From contig CALGGO010000029.1 in NCBI GenBank assembly GCA_937916085.1, positions 1-14,042 of the forward strand: a DNA stretch of 14,042 nucleotides, read 5' to 3'. The DNA comes from an uncultured Prevotellaceae bacterium (GTDB taxonomy: Bacteria > Bacteroidota > Bacteroidia > Bacteroidales > Muribaculaceae). Each line of letters begins with the position of its first letter. The stretch's first letter is position 1. Both the position numbers and the translations under genes were made by a program. The notes beneath the pieces are model-generated. The model saw nothing but the letters and a program-made list of their open reading frames with translations. It was not told the DNA's origin and searched no databases. Shown here piece after piece: positions 1 to 6,614 of the stretch.

Positions 1-17
1 TTCCTCTTAAAAATTGC

Positions 18-54
18 AAAAAAACGTGGTGATGTTGTTTTTATGCTTTCACCA
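18..54 (-). terminator. Possible intrinsic terminator of the cas1-primpol-cas2 operon
   Basis: Read on the minus strand, TGGTGA (54-49) can pair with TCACCA (32-27) across a 16-nt loop. A run of seven T follows (plus-strand A at 18-24). It lies about 65 bases after the cas2 stop. The stem is only 6 bp, so this is a weak call. A perfect AT-only palindrome (100-115) sits nearer the stop but has no GC pairs. Nothing else was recognised in 1-116. Confidence 0.3.
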
Positions 55-116
55 AACAAAGAGAGAATTCTATAATGGAGTAAGCGCGTTGAATGTTCCA
101 AAAATAATTATTTTTT

Positions 117-602
117 TCAAAAAAACATAGTGCTTTTTGTTTTCAATATCAAGTCGAAGTCGATATTTTCACCTATCACCTTCATCGACTTGACATAGTC
201 GATAGATAGCGGAACTATGAAAATGCTGTCCTTGTTGTCATACATAGCCTGCACTGCTGCCAGGTCGTGTTGAATCACACTGCACACTTCGGGCTTTACG
301 TCGGCAAGAAAAATAGAACGTTGGACCCTGTGGCAACCTCGTCGCTGAAGATACTTGACAACAGCTCGTCGTACCTTGTTGCTTGCTATGTCATACATCA
401 CAAAGAAAATCATATTGCTCGACTGGCGTTCTTTTTTATTCAGCAGGTCAAGAATGACCTTTAATCGTTCTTCTAGAGTGGGCAAGTCATCAACATCACT
501 TTGCCGCTTCACATTCATCATGCGATGCTTGGCAATGCCCGCTTTGTGTTTAAGCATAGAGCGCATAAGCAAGTCGCGAGGTGATGGACGGGAACGGGGC
601 AT
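117..602 (-). CDS. cas2: CRISPR adaptation protein Cas2 with N-terminal extension
   Basis: Cas2 forms the central dimer of the Cas1-Cas2 integrase that inserts new spacers. The Cas2 core begins at Met64 with FFVMYDIASNKVRR. This is the usual first beta strand, with the conserved Asp at residue 71, and a pattern such as YLQRRGCHRVQRSIFLA follows. The core of about 98 residues matches the normal Cas2 size. The preceding 63 residues are basic at first (MPRSRPSPRD) and then helix-like (LEERLKVILDLLNKKE); they are not part of the usual fold. Met64 could be an internal start, but the ATG at 602 lies only 17 bases after the stop of the upstream primase-like gene, which favours the long form. It is the last gene of a three-gene minus-strand operon. 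The assignment to Cas2 is firm; the extension has no known role that I can name. Confidence 0.9.
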   Translation of the reverse strand: MPRSRPSPRDLLMRSMLKHKAGIAKHRMMNVKRQSDVDDLPTLEERLKVILDLLNKKERQSSNMIFFVMYDIASNKVRRAVVKYLQRRGCHRVQRSIFLADVKPEVCSVIQHDLAAVQAMYDNKDSIFIVPLSIDYVKSMKVIGENIDFDLILKTKSTMFF

Positions 603-619
603 GATAATAAAAGAAGGTG

Positions 620-1651
620 TTAATTGCTAATTGATGAAAGATAGTCTCTCACTAATTCTCCAAGCATACTGTTGAGCTGTGGAGATGTGCCACGACGTGG
701 TTGCTCCACGACGCTAAAACCCCGTCGGCCAAAGAAAATGTTAAGTTCTGCTTTGCGCAGCTGGCACGTGAGCACCAACTGCTTACCATACTGGATATTT
801 CGTTCCTCGCTTATGGTGACACCAGTCTCACCTATGATGTTGCGCACGCCAACCATAACGGTCTCTATTTCGCTTGGAACAAAAAAGTCTCGTGGCGCAC
901 GCTCTCTTGCTCGCAGCTGATGCAGCTGTTCTTTTATGCGAAGCATAATTTCGTTGTCGGGATCATTGTTGTTTGGTTGGTCGGTTTTGTGTGGAACTGA
1001 TTCTTCTTTTGGAGAGGCTTGCTTAGATGTAGATTCATCTTTTAGGTAAAATACTCTCTCTTGCAATTGTGAGAGCATGGCTTTGTGGTCAACAGCTATT
1101 GCGCTAGGATTATAATAAACCTCACTATCGTGGCTTAAAAAGCATGCGCGACACACGTCACACGTTTTAGTGTCGACCACTTCACTAAGACCATTATCAA
1201 TGGCAAACTGCTTGACAAAAGCCTTGTAAAAGGCACTGAACTCTCCCGCATCATAGCATTTGTCCTTGAGCCTGAAAAGTAATTTCAATCCGTCACCACT
1301 AGGCGAGATGAAACACATTGCCACACGAGAGTCGGTGCACAATATTGCTTTCAATTCACTGGCATTGCGGTTATGCTCGCTCAGGTGGTCAAGGTCGATG
1401 ATAAAACTGTTGGTATAAGCAAAGTTCTCGGTCTTCCTGAACTCTGGGTTGAATGCAGCACACACCACATAGGGCAGCTCTCGCTTGAGCTGATTGTAGC
1501 GTTTCTTGTCAAGACTATAGACAAGTCTTAGATTCTTGATGCGTGACTCTATTTCTTGTCGCGGATTCTTGATTTGACTAAATAGATTCTCATTCTCGAT
1601 GCGCACCAACCTGTCGTGGGCATCAATGATTCTTTTTCCTGCAGATAACAT
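620..1651 (-). CDS. CRISPR-associated primase-polymerase-like protein (BT4734/VirE_N family)
   Basis: The N-terminal half (about residues 20-190) has the conserved pattern of the BT4734-like/VirE_N domain (PF08800), which belongs with archaeo-eukaryotic-type primases. FIIDLDHL carries an Asp-x-Asp metal pair (D86, D88), SPSGDGLKLLF is at 116-126, and CDVCRACFLSHD is at 164-175. Residues 200-240 are a polar linker (TSKQASPKEES, then N/D-rich). The C-terminal 100 residues (for example AELNIFFGRRGFSVVEQ, 301-317) are a domain I do not recognise. There is no helicase, reverse transcriptase or Cas1 fusion. The gene lies 13 bases after cas1 and 17 bases before cas2, so it is almost certainly co-expressed with the integrase. 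CRISPR-associated primase-polymerases are known in such operons and are thought to act in spacer capture or gap filling. That role is inferred here; the family call is good. Confidence 0.78.
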   Translation of the reverse strand: MLSAGKRIIDAHDRLVRIENENLFSQIKNPRQEIESRIKNLRLVYSLDKKRYNQLKRELPYVVCAAFNPEFRKTENFAYTNSFIIDLDHLSEHNRNASELKAILCTDSRVAMCFISPSGDGLKLLFRLKDKCYDAGEFSAFYKAFVKQFAIDNGLSEVVDTKTCDVCRACFLSHDSEVYYNPSAIAVDHKAMLSQLQERVFYLKDESTSKQASPKEESVPHKTDQPNNNDPDNEIMLRIKEQLHQLRARERAPRDFFVPSEIETVMVGVRNIIGETGVTISEERNIQYGKQLVLTCQLRKAELNIFFGRRGFSVVEQPRRGTSPQLNSMLGELVRDYLSSISN

Positions 1652-1664
1652 AGTGAATATATTT

Positions 1665-2675
1665 TTAATTGGACATTATTGATTTTTTAGTATATGAGCA
1701 TGACTTTATGAGTTGAGCTAGACTCTGACACTCCAGGAAAATCAGTGTCTCACGACTACGTGGGCCATGAGCACTGTCGATTACTTCATCGAGATAATCA
1801 TTTATTGATTGGATTAAGACTCTACGTCCCATCGGTTCAAGCCAGTGGGCACTATTAGAAGAATCCACCGAGTAGTAGTCGTCGGTCACAGCTCGCTGAG
1901 CAAGCAACGTGTACACAACATAATCAACCCATACCCTGAAGAGCTCTATCATATCGAATGCCAAGGCAGGACGATTATACTCATTGCGGTGCAACACTCC
2001 CAAGTAAGGATCAAGCCCAGCTCTTATCAATGCCGACTCCACTTTGCCATACATAATGCCATAGCCATAGTTGAGCATGGCATTGGCTACGTCAAGGGCC
2101 GGATGCTGGGAGCGTTCTTCAAAGCGGTATTCTTCGGGCAGTGCCAGGTTTAGTGTGTTAAAATAGAGCCTAGATGCCACGCCTTCTATGCCGCGCAATT
2201 CATTTGAAATGTCTTTAACTCCTTCTCCGTCGGTATCCCTTAAGCGCTGCTTGTAGCTATCAAGTTTAATTATTGCGTTGTCTATGCGTCGCTTAAGCAC
2301 TGGATAGGGAACATCTACCATATATAATAATGCTTGAGCATTGTCAAGTTTGCGATTTATTATGCTTTTTATCCATTTCACGGCTTCGGTTGAATTGCAA
2401 AACTCAAGCTGATTCTTGCGGATGGTGGAAATGGAGCCATACTTATAGCTCCATATTAACCCTTTGGGCATGCCCTTGCGGTCCATAAAATGAATTTGAA
2501 TCTGCTTGTCAACTGCCAGCATTATCACGTCGCTGCTTAGCGACACGCCGCGGTTCACCATGATTGATGTGACACCATCGGTGGGGATGCGCTTGCTGCC
2601 ATTGCTGTTGCGGACTATAAAAGCATCATTGTCGCAACTGAGCGAGGTGCCGTAAGTATTTAAGACAATTTCCAT
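1665..2675 (-). CDS. cas1: CRISPR integrase Cas1
   Basis: Cas1 is the metal-dependent endonuclease/integrase that joins prespacers to the leader end of the array. At 336 residues it has normal length. The N-terminal beta domain (about 1-85) is followed by the all-helical catalytic domain. The expected active-site set is visible: Glu164 in RGIEGVASRLYF, His229 in GVLHRNEYNRPALAFDMIE, and the acidic D241/E244 in the same stretch. It is the first gene of the minus-strand adaptation operon and is read divergently from the array leader. The ATG at 2675 is preceded by A/T-rich DNA with no clear Shine-Dalgarno site. I found no convincing TTTG/TAnnTTTG promoter for it on the minus strand. No reverse transcriptase domain is fused. 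Confidence 0.96.
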   Translation of the reverse strand: MEIVLNTYGTSLSCDNDAFIVRNSNGSKRIPTDGVTSIMVNRGVSLSSDVIMLAVDKQIQIHFMDRKGMPKGLIWSYKYGSISTIRKNQLEFCNSTEAVKWIKSIINRKLDNAQALLYMVDVPYPVLKRRIDNAIIKLDSYKQRLRDTDGEGVKDISNELRGIEGVASRLYFNTLNLALPEEYRFEERSQHPALDVANAMLNYGYGIMYGKVESALIRAGLDPYLGVLHRNEYNRPALAFDMIELFRVWVDYVVYTLLAQRAVTDDYYSVDSSNSAHWLEPMGRRVLIQSINDYLDEVIDSAHGPRSRETLIFLECQSLAQLIKSCSYTKKSIMSN

Positions 2676-2718
2676 TTGGTAGAGTTTTTTGATGGTTTTA
2701 TATTTTTAGAAATGCAAA

Positions 2719-2747
2719 AAACGTGCCAAGAAATGACACGTTTCTTG
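2719..2747. promoter_or_regulatory. Two overlapping inverted repeats between cas1 and the array promoter
   Basis: AAACGTG (2719-2725) pairs with CACGTTT (2737-2743). CAAGAAA (2727-2733) pairs with TTTCTTG (2741-2747). The two share bases, so as RNA they would be mutually exclusive hairpins, and as DNA they could be an operator. They lie 44-72 bases upstream of the cas1 start and just before the -33 box of the leader promoter. Function is unknown. Confidence 0.4.
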
Positions 2748-2755
2748 ACAAGTTC

Positions 2756-2786
2756 TTTGTCTTTTCATCAAGAATTACTAATTTTG
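2756..2786 (+). promoter_or_regulatory. Leader promoter for the CRISPR array
   Basis: TTTG (2756-2759) is followed after 19 bases by TAATTTTG (2779-2786). This fits the Bacteroidota sigma consensus TTTG-N19-21-TAnnTTTG exactly. Transcription would start near 2793, about 100 bases before the first repeat, and run into the array on the plus strand. Confidence 0.65.
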
Positions 2787-2893
2787 CAGTGTTAACAGGG
2801 CTAAATTTTTTCGCGCTTTTAGTTAAATTACTGTTAAATTTACAATATACAGTTCTTTGACATGTTGATTATCAGCTACTTACAAATTTTGCC
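2787..2893 (+). promoter_or_regulatory. CRISPR leader
   Basis: This A/T-rich stretch lies between the promoter and the first repeat. It is placed at the leader end because the opposite end of the array carries the only damaged repeat, because the tag-like 3' repeat end (ATTAAGAC) fits plus-strand transcription, and because cas1 lies on this side. A 21-base segment at 2851-2871 (AGTTCTTTGACATG, then TTGATTA) recurs with 17 of 21 matches at 6350-6370. Confidence 0.7.
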
Positions 2894-5030
2894 CTTCGAG
2901 ACCATCTTCCACTAAAACAAGGATTAAGACATATGAAGTTCTGCTTCATGAGTATCCCACTCAGGCTCTTCGAGACCATCTTCCACTAAAACAAGGATTA
3001 AGACCATTAGCACCAGCAAGAATTATTTCAATTTTCATAATTTCTTCGAGACCATCTTCCACTAAAACAAGGATTAAGACTTGAAAGGAGCGACCTTCAT
3101 CTTACCTCGTTCATTAGCAACTTCGAGACCATCTTCCACTAAAACAAGGATTAAGACGTGTCATATACTTTATACATCTTTCTTCTTTGATTGCTTCTTC
3201 GAGACCATCTTCCACTAAAACAAGGATTAAGACGGAACAGTTTTAGGTCAAATTTGCCGTTTTCTGGGTACTTCGAGACCATCTTCCACTAAAACAAGGA
3301 TTAAGACGAGTTCAGTACCGAGGTCACCGTGTTTTAAGCACTTCGAGACCATCTTCCACTAAAACAAGGATTAAGACTAAGGACAATATTTGCGTATTTG
3401 TTCAAGCAATGTATAAGGCTTCGAGACCATCTTCCACTAAAACAAGGATTAAGACTAACATCTTCAAGCACTAATGAAATTTTGCCAAATGTTCTTCGAG
3501 ACCATCTTCCACTAAAACAAGGATTAAGACTGCCATTTTTGTTAATTTTACAACTCATTTTTTTGAAATTTTCTTCGAGACCATCTTCCACTAAAACAAG
3601 GATTAAGACATCAATCAAAAATTCAATTAAACGTTCTATCTGTCTACTTCGAGACCATCTTCCACTAAAACAAGGATTAAGACATGAAACACAACACATT
3701 GGTGGTGAAGGATTCACCATCTCTTCGAGACCATCTTCCACTAAAACAAGGATTAAGACATTTTTTAAATGTGATTAAAAAAAGTAAAAATGCTTTCTTC
3801 GAGACCATCTTCCACTAAAACAAGGATTAAGACGGTGTATTGTGTCTAAGTAATCTACCAATCTTTTGAATTACTTCGAGACCATCTTCCACTAAAACAA
3901 GGATTAAGACACATCATCAGCAGTAGCAGATGAACTGATAAAGAATAAACTTCGAGACCATCTTCCACTAAAACAAGGATTAAGACTGCTCATTGTAGTA
4001 CAATTTAGAAATTAATAAATAACTTCGAGACCATCTTCCACTAAAACAAGGATTAAGACTTGGCGAAATAGTGTTGAGAAACACAATTCTCTTGCAAGCT
4101 TCGAGACCATCTTCCACTAAAACAAGGATTAAGACCCTTGTCCATCACGGTTTCAAACGTCAAACTGTCACCGACTTCGAGACCATCTTCCACTAAAACA
4201 AGGATTAAGACTCAAATAATTCGGGCAAAAATGTTTGCCAGTTCTTTCTTCGAGACCATCTTCCACTAAAACAAGGATTAAGACCAATTCTGATGACGGC
4301 TGATTTGTTTTCTAATGCCATAGTCTTCGAGACCATCTTCCACTAAAACAAGGATTAAGACCTAGGTTTGATTTCTACAAGTTCCTCAAGTTGCCTAAAT
4401 AACTTCGAGACCATCTTCCACTAAAACAAGGATTAAGACATGCCCGTCAAAAAGCTCTCCGTGAAAGGTTTGCCAGTTTCTTCGAGACCATCTTCCACTA
4501 AAACAAGGATTAAGACGTATAGCCGTAAGTAAGTTTCGCTGGGAAGATAACGACTTCGAGACCATCTTCCACTAAAACAAGGATTAAGACCATTTAAGAA
4601 CTTACAATAAACCTCATAGTTAAAGTTCTTCGAGACCATCTTCCACTAAAACAAGGATTAAGACCTTTAACTGAAATTCTAGGTTTGCCAAATTGAGTAA
4701 TTTCCTTCGAGACCATCTTCCACTAAAACAAGGATTAAGACTGGAACAATTTCGGCGCCCTCAATTTTGACGACCACACCTTCGAGACCATCTTCCACTA
4801 AAACAAGGATTAAGACAACCGTTTTACTGGCTCATAGTTAATCGCTGTGAACTCTTCGAGACCATCTTCCACTAAAACAAGGATTAAGACTTCCAAATCA
4901 TACAAATTTTGTCACCTCTTTCATCCTTCGAGACCATCTTCCACTAAAACAAGGATTAAGACTAATAAAATGTTTAATGATGAATAAATATAGTGATCTT
5001 CGAGACCATCTTCCACTAAAACAAGGATTA
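2894..5030 (+). CRISPR. CRISPR array, 28 full repeats plus one truncated, 28 spacers
   Basis: The repeat is 37 bp. It begins CTTCGAGACCATCTTCC and ends ACAAGGATTAAGAC. Full repeats start at 2894, 2968, 3044, 3121, 3197, 3271, 3341, 3419, 3494, 3573, 3647, 3723, 3797, 3874, 3950, 4023, 4099, 4175, 4248, 4325, 4403, 4480, 4554, 4628, 4705, 4780, 4854 and 4926; the last, partial one is at 4998. I saw no base change among the 28 full copies. Spacers are 33-42 nt (mostly 36-41) and all different, with lengths typical of type III systems. The repeat has little self-complementarity, so Cas6 must recognise mostly unpaired RNA. Its last eight bases, ATTAAGAC, are the expected 5' tag of mature crRNA. 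Short open frames here on either strand, such as the repeated LNPCFSGRWSR, are only translated repeats. Confidence 0.99.
4998..5030 (+). repeat. Truncated terminal CRISPR repeat
   Basis: This copy keeps the first 33 bases of the repeat and then diverges after GGATTA (TCAT instead of AGAC). Loss at the leader-distal end is normal because no spacer follows and the crRNA tag is not needed. It marks the old end of the array. Confidence 0.9.
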
Positions 5031-5034
5031 TCAT

Positions 5035-5071
5035 GTGTGTCAAGATCTCAACACTTCTTGGCACACTTTTT
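5035..5071 (+). terminator. Intrinsic terminator of the CRISPR array
   Basis: GTGTGTCAAG (5035-5044) pairs with CTTGGCACAC (5057-5066) over ten positions, nine Watson-Crick and one G-U. The loop is 12 nt and five T follow (5067-5071). It starts four bases after the truncated last repeat and is in the right place to end the pre-crRNA before card1. Confidence 0.75.
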
Positions 5072-5118
5072 GCAATTTTCAAAAATTTAATTTTTCAATA
5101 CTGATAACTGATACTGAT

Positions 5119-6255
5119 ATGAGTAAAATCACCTTTTCGCTGGTTGGCGGTCAGCCATTTCCTGTCTATGCCCAGGCGCTTGACAGCAAGCCCGACATTC
5201 TTGTGCTGTTTTACTCCAAGCAGACCGAGCGCTACGCCCTGAATGTTGAACGATGCCTCAAGCAGAAGTTGCCGCATCTGGTGGTCCAGCAGGTAGAAAC
5301 CGATGCCAATGATCTAAAAAAGTCGTATCGCACCTTTGCAGCCAATGCTAATGTGTGGCTCAAACCCGAGAATGAGATCACTGTAAACCTGTCGGGCGGC
5401 ACCAAGCCCTGGTCGATGCAGCTGCTCAACATCTTTGGTGGTAAAGAGAATGCCAAGTGTGTCTTCATTGACCAGAACCATTACATTTGGGACATGGCAA
5501 CCTACGAGCGGCACAGATTCAATCACGACGACATATCTCTTGACGACAAGTTTGCCCTCTACGGCGTGAAAGGCATTCAACGCACAAATATAAATGATTA
5601 TGATGACCAAGACTTTATTGCCATAAGGCAAATAGAAAAGCTCTACCAGTTCAATCGTAATGCATTGAGGGAGATCACCAAAAAGATAAATGATGATGAT
5701 AAACAAGGCATCAAGTCTGGACTATACACTGAAGCTGGGTGCAGTGTTGAGAGAGTGGGAGAAAATGAGTTTAGCTGCACATTTGAGCACCACAGGAGTC
5801 ATGACATCACCACACAATTAGTGTCGTCGCCCAATGCTTGCCGACTGATGCTTAACACAGGATGGTTTGAGCTAAAAGTGGCCGAAATCATCTCTCACTG
5901 GCCAAGCGCAGGCCAAGTGTGGACCAACACTTCGATTAATTATTATAACAATCCCAATACTGTCAATGAGATAGATATAATTGTTGAAACCTATCAAGAC
6001 AAACTACTCTTCGTGGAATGTAAAACCCACGTTCACGACAGCACCGACATCGACAAGTTTAACGATGTGACAAAGAGCTATGTCGGATTGGGCGGCAAGC
6101 GAATATTTGTGACCTACAACCCAATGACTGGTTTGCCCAATGATAAGTGCGAAGTGTTAGAGATCCCAAGATTCTCAACATTAAGCATAAGAAATGGCAC
6201 TCAAGTGTTCTATGATTCTCTCGACAAGTATATGGACACAATTAACGCAAGGTGA
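5119..6255 (+). CDS. card1: Card1/Can2-type CARF nuclease (cyclic oligoadenylate activated)
   Basis: Ancillary type III effector of 378 residues. Residues 1 to about 135 form a CARF domain, with the ligand-loop motif NLSGGTKPW at 90-98. The C-terminal half is a PD-(D/E)xK nuclease: Glu251 (GWFELKVAEII), Asp286 (NEIDIIVE), and Glu300 and Lys302 (VECKTH). Length and order match the Card1/Can2 family, dimeric enzymes that bind cyclic tetra-adenylate and nick DNA and cut RNA. The open frame could begin at a GTG (5035), but that adds 28 residues encoded by the array terminator hairpin. The ATG at 5119, giving MSKITFSLVG at the start of the CARF domain, is much better. It sits alone between the array and a decayed array remnant, with no clear promoter of its own. 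A TTTG and a TAATTTTT upstream are only 15 bases apart, which is too close. No terminator was seen after it. Confidence 0.88.
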   Translation: MSKITFSLVGGQPFPVYAQALDSKPDILVLFYSKQTERYALNVERCLKQKLPHLVVQQVETDANDLKKSYRTFAANANVWLKPENEITVNLSGGTKPWSMQLLNIFGGKENAKCVFIDQNHYIWDMATYERHRFNHDDISLDDKFALYGVKGIQRTNINDYDDQDFIAIRQIEKLYQFNRNALREITKKINDDDKQGIKSGLYTEAGCSVERVGENEFSCTFEHHRSHDITTQLVSSPNACRLMLNTGWFELKVAEIISHWPSAGQVWTNTSINYYNNPNTVNEIDIIVETYQDKLLFVECKTHVHDSTDIDKFNDVTKSYVGLGGKRIFVTYNPMTGLPNDKCEVLEIPRFSTLSIRNGTQVFYDSLDKYMDTINAR

Positions 6256-6267
6256 TTATTAACGTGA

Positions 6268-6299
6268 TTTGCCTAATTAGGGATTAAACGTTATCTTTG
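6268..6299 (+). promoter_or_regulatory. Promoter upstream of the decayed mini-array
   Basis: TTTG (6268-6271), 20 bases, then TATCTTTG (6292-6299) is a full match to the Bacteroidota consensus. Transcription would start near 6306 and cross the leader-like motif and both relic repeats; the next large gene is over 300 bases away. The inverted repeat TAACGT/ACGTTA (6260-6265, 6288-6293) brackets the -33 box and touches the -7 box, so it may be an operator. Confidence 0.55.
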
Positions 6300-6349
6300 C
6301 AGATGGTATGATGGTTGCTGTTGCAGCTATTGTATGGTTATATAATTAG

Positions 6350-6370
6350 AGCTCTTTGAAATATTGAATA
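6350..6370 (+). repeat. Leader-like motif before the decayed mini-array
   Basis: AGCTCTTTGAAATA followed by TTGAATA matches the array leader segment 2851-2871 at 17 of 21 bases. In the main leader the segment ends 22 bases before the first repeat. Here it ends 7 bases before the first conserved repeat base, as if a short deletion had joined the leader to a repeat that lost its 5' part. Confidence 0.5.
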
Positions 6371-6377
6371 CCTGAAG

Positions 6378-6475
6378 TTTTCCACTAAAACAAAGATTAA
6401 GACAATGAGTTAACAAGACTCATCACTTTGATCTTTGTGACACTTCGAGACCATCTTCCACCAAAACAAGGATTA
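6378..6475 (+). CRISPR. Decayed mini-array: partial repeat, 39-nt spacer, near-full repeat
   Basis: Relic A (6378-6403) matches the last 26 bases of the main repeat with two changes and keeps the ATTAAGAC tag. A 39-nt spacer-sized segment follows (6404-6442), the most typical spacer length in the main array. Relic B (6443-6475) matches the first 33 repeat bases with one change (CCACC for CCACT) and diverges after GGATTA, the same point where the main array's last repeat breaks. Orientation is the same as the main array. If transcribed from 6268-6299 and cut by Cas6, relic B (intact up to the tag) and relic A (intact 3' end) could still yield one crRNA. It is either a fossil of a second array or a crRNA-like regulatory RNA. 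Confidence 0.85.
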
Positions 6476-6476
6476 G

Positions 6477-6560
6477 ATGGTCGGTTACTATGGCATCTAT
6501 TCAACTAATGAATACAAACATCATATAAAAAAGCATAAATGTTTTATATTTTTCCTATAG
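6477..6560 (+). CDS. Doubtful 27-residue open reading frame after the relic repeat
   Basis: An ATG two bases after the conserved part of relic B opens a 27-codon frame (MVGYYGIYSTNEYK, then a basic HHIKKHK stretch and a hydrophobic CFIFFL end). AAGG from the relic repeat lies five bases upstream and could serve as a weak ribosome site. No family is recognised and a frame of this length is common by chance. It overlaps an AT-rich hairpin at its 3' end. Confidence 0.15.
   Translation: MVGYYGIYSTNEYKHHIKKHKCFIFFL
6523..6554 (+). terminator. Weak hairpin with T-tract after the mini-array
   Basis: ATATAAAA (6523-6530) pairs perfectly with TTTTATAT (6542-6549) across 11 bases, and T residues follow to 6553. 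The stem is all A-T, so it is thermodynamically weak. Its place between the mini-array and the csx1 promoter suits a terminator. Confidence 0.3.
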
Positions 6561-6566
6561 TTTATA

Positions 6567-6596
6567 GTTGGATTCTAAGTTTTTATTGTATATTTG
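6567..6596 (+). promoter_or_regulatory. Promoter of the csx1-cas6-cas10-csm operon
   Basis: GTTG (6567-6570) is three of four to the TTTG box. After 18 bases TATATTTG (6589-6596) is a full -7 match. The predicted start near 6603 leaves a 5' leader of only about 15 bases before the csx1 ATG. Confidence 0.55.
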
Positions 6597-6609
6597 TAAC
6601 CAAAACTAC

Positions 6610-6614
6610 AGGAG
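6610..6614 (+). promoter_or_regulatory. Shine-Dalgarno site of csx1
   Basis: AGGAG lies three bases before the ATG at 6618. It is the clearest ribosome site I saw in the window, where most genes show none, and it fixes the csx1 start. Confidence 0.6.

Noticed and set aside
2933..2963. Hairpin-forming words in spacer 1 (ATGAAG/CTTCAT, GAGT/ACTC)
   Set aside because: Short arms within a single spacer; no other spacer shows the pattern and it probably reflects the source DNA.
3334..4639. Open frames on both strands inside the array with repeated LNPCFSGRWSR or LRDHLPLKQGLR segments
   Set aside because: They are translations of the CRISPR repeat and its complement, broken by spacers; they are not proteins.
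4212..4704. Shared word TTTGCCA in spacers 8, 18, 21 and 24
   Set aside because: Only 7-11 bases are shared and the surrounding spacer sequences differ, so common origin is not supported.
5033..5104. A 23-residue hydrophobic frame starting just after the last repeat (MCVKISTLLG...)
   Set aside because: It lies on the intrinsic terminator hairpin and T-tract; hydrophobic residues come from the T-rich bases.
5035..5118. A 28-residue N-terminal extension of Card1 from a GTG start
   Set aside because: It is encoded by the array terminator hairpin, starts five bases after the last repeat, and precedes a natural CARF start at Met29.
6421..6430. Ten-base match of the mini-array spacer (about CATCACTTTG) to the antisense of cas2 near 490-500
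   Set aside because: About one such match is expected by chance given the spacer length and both strands of this window; flanking bases do not pair.
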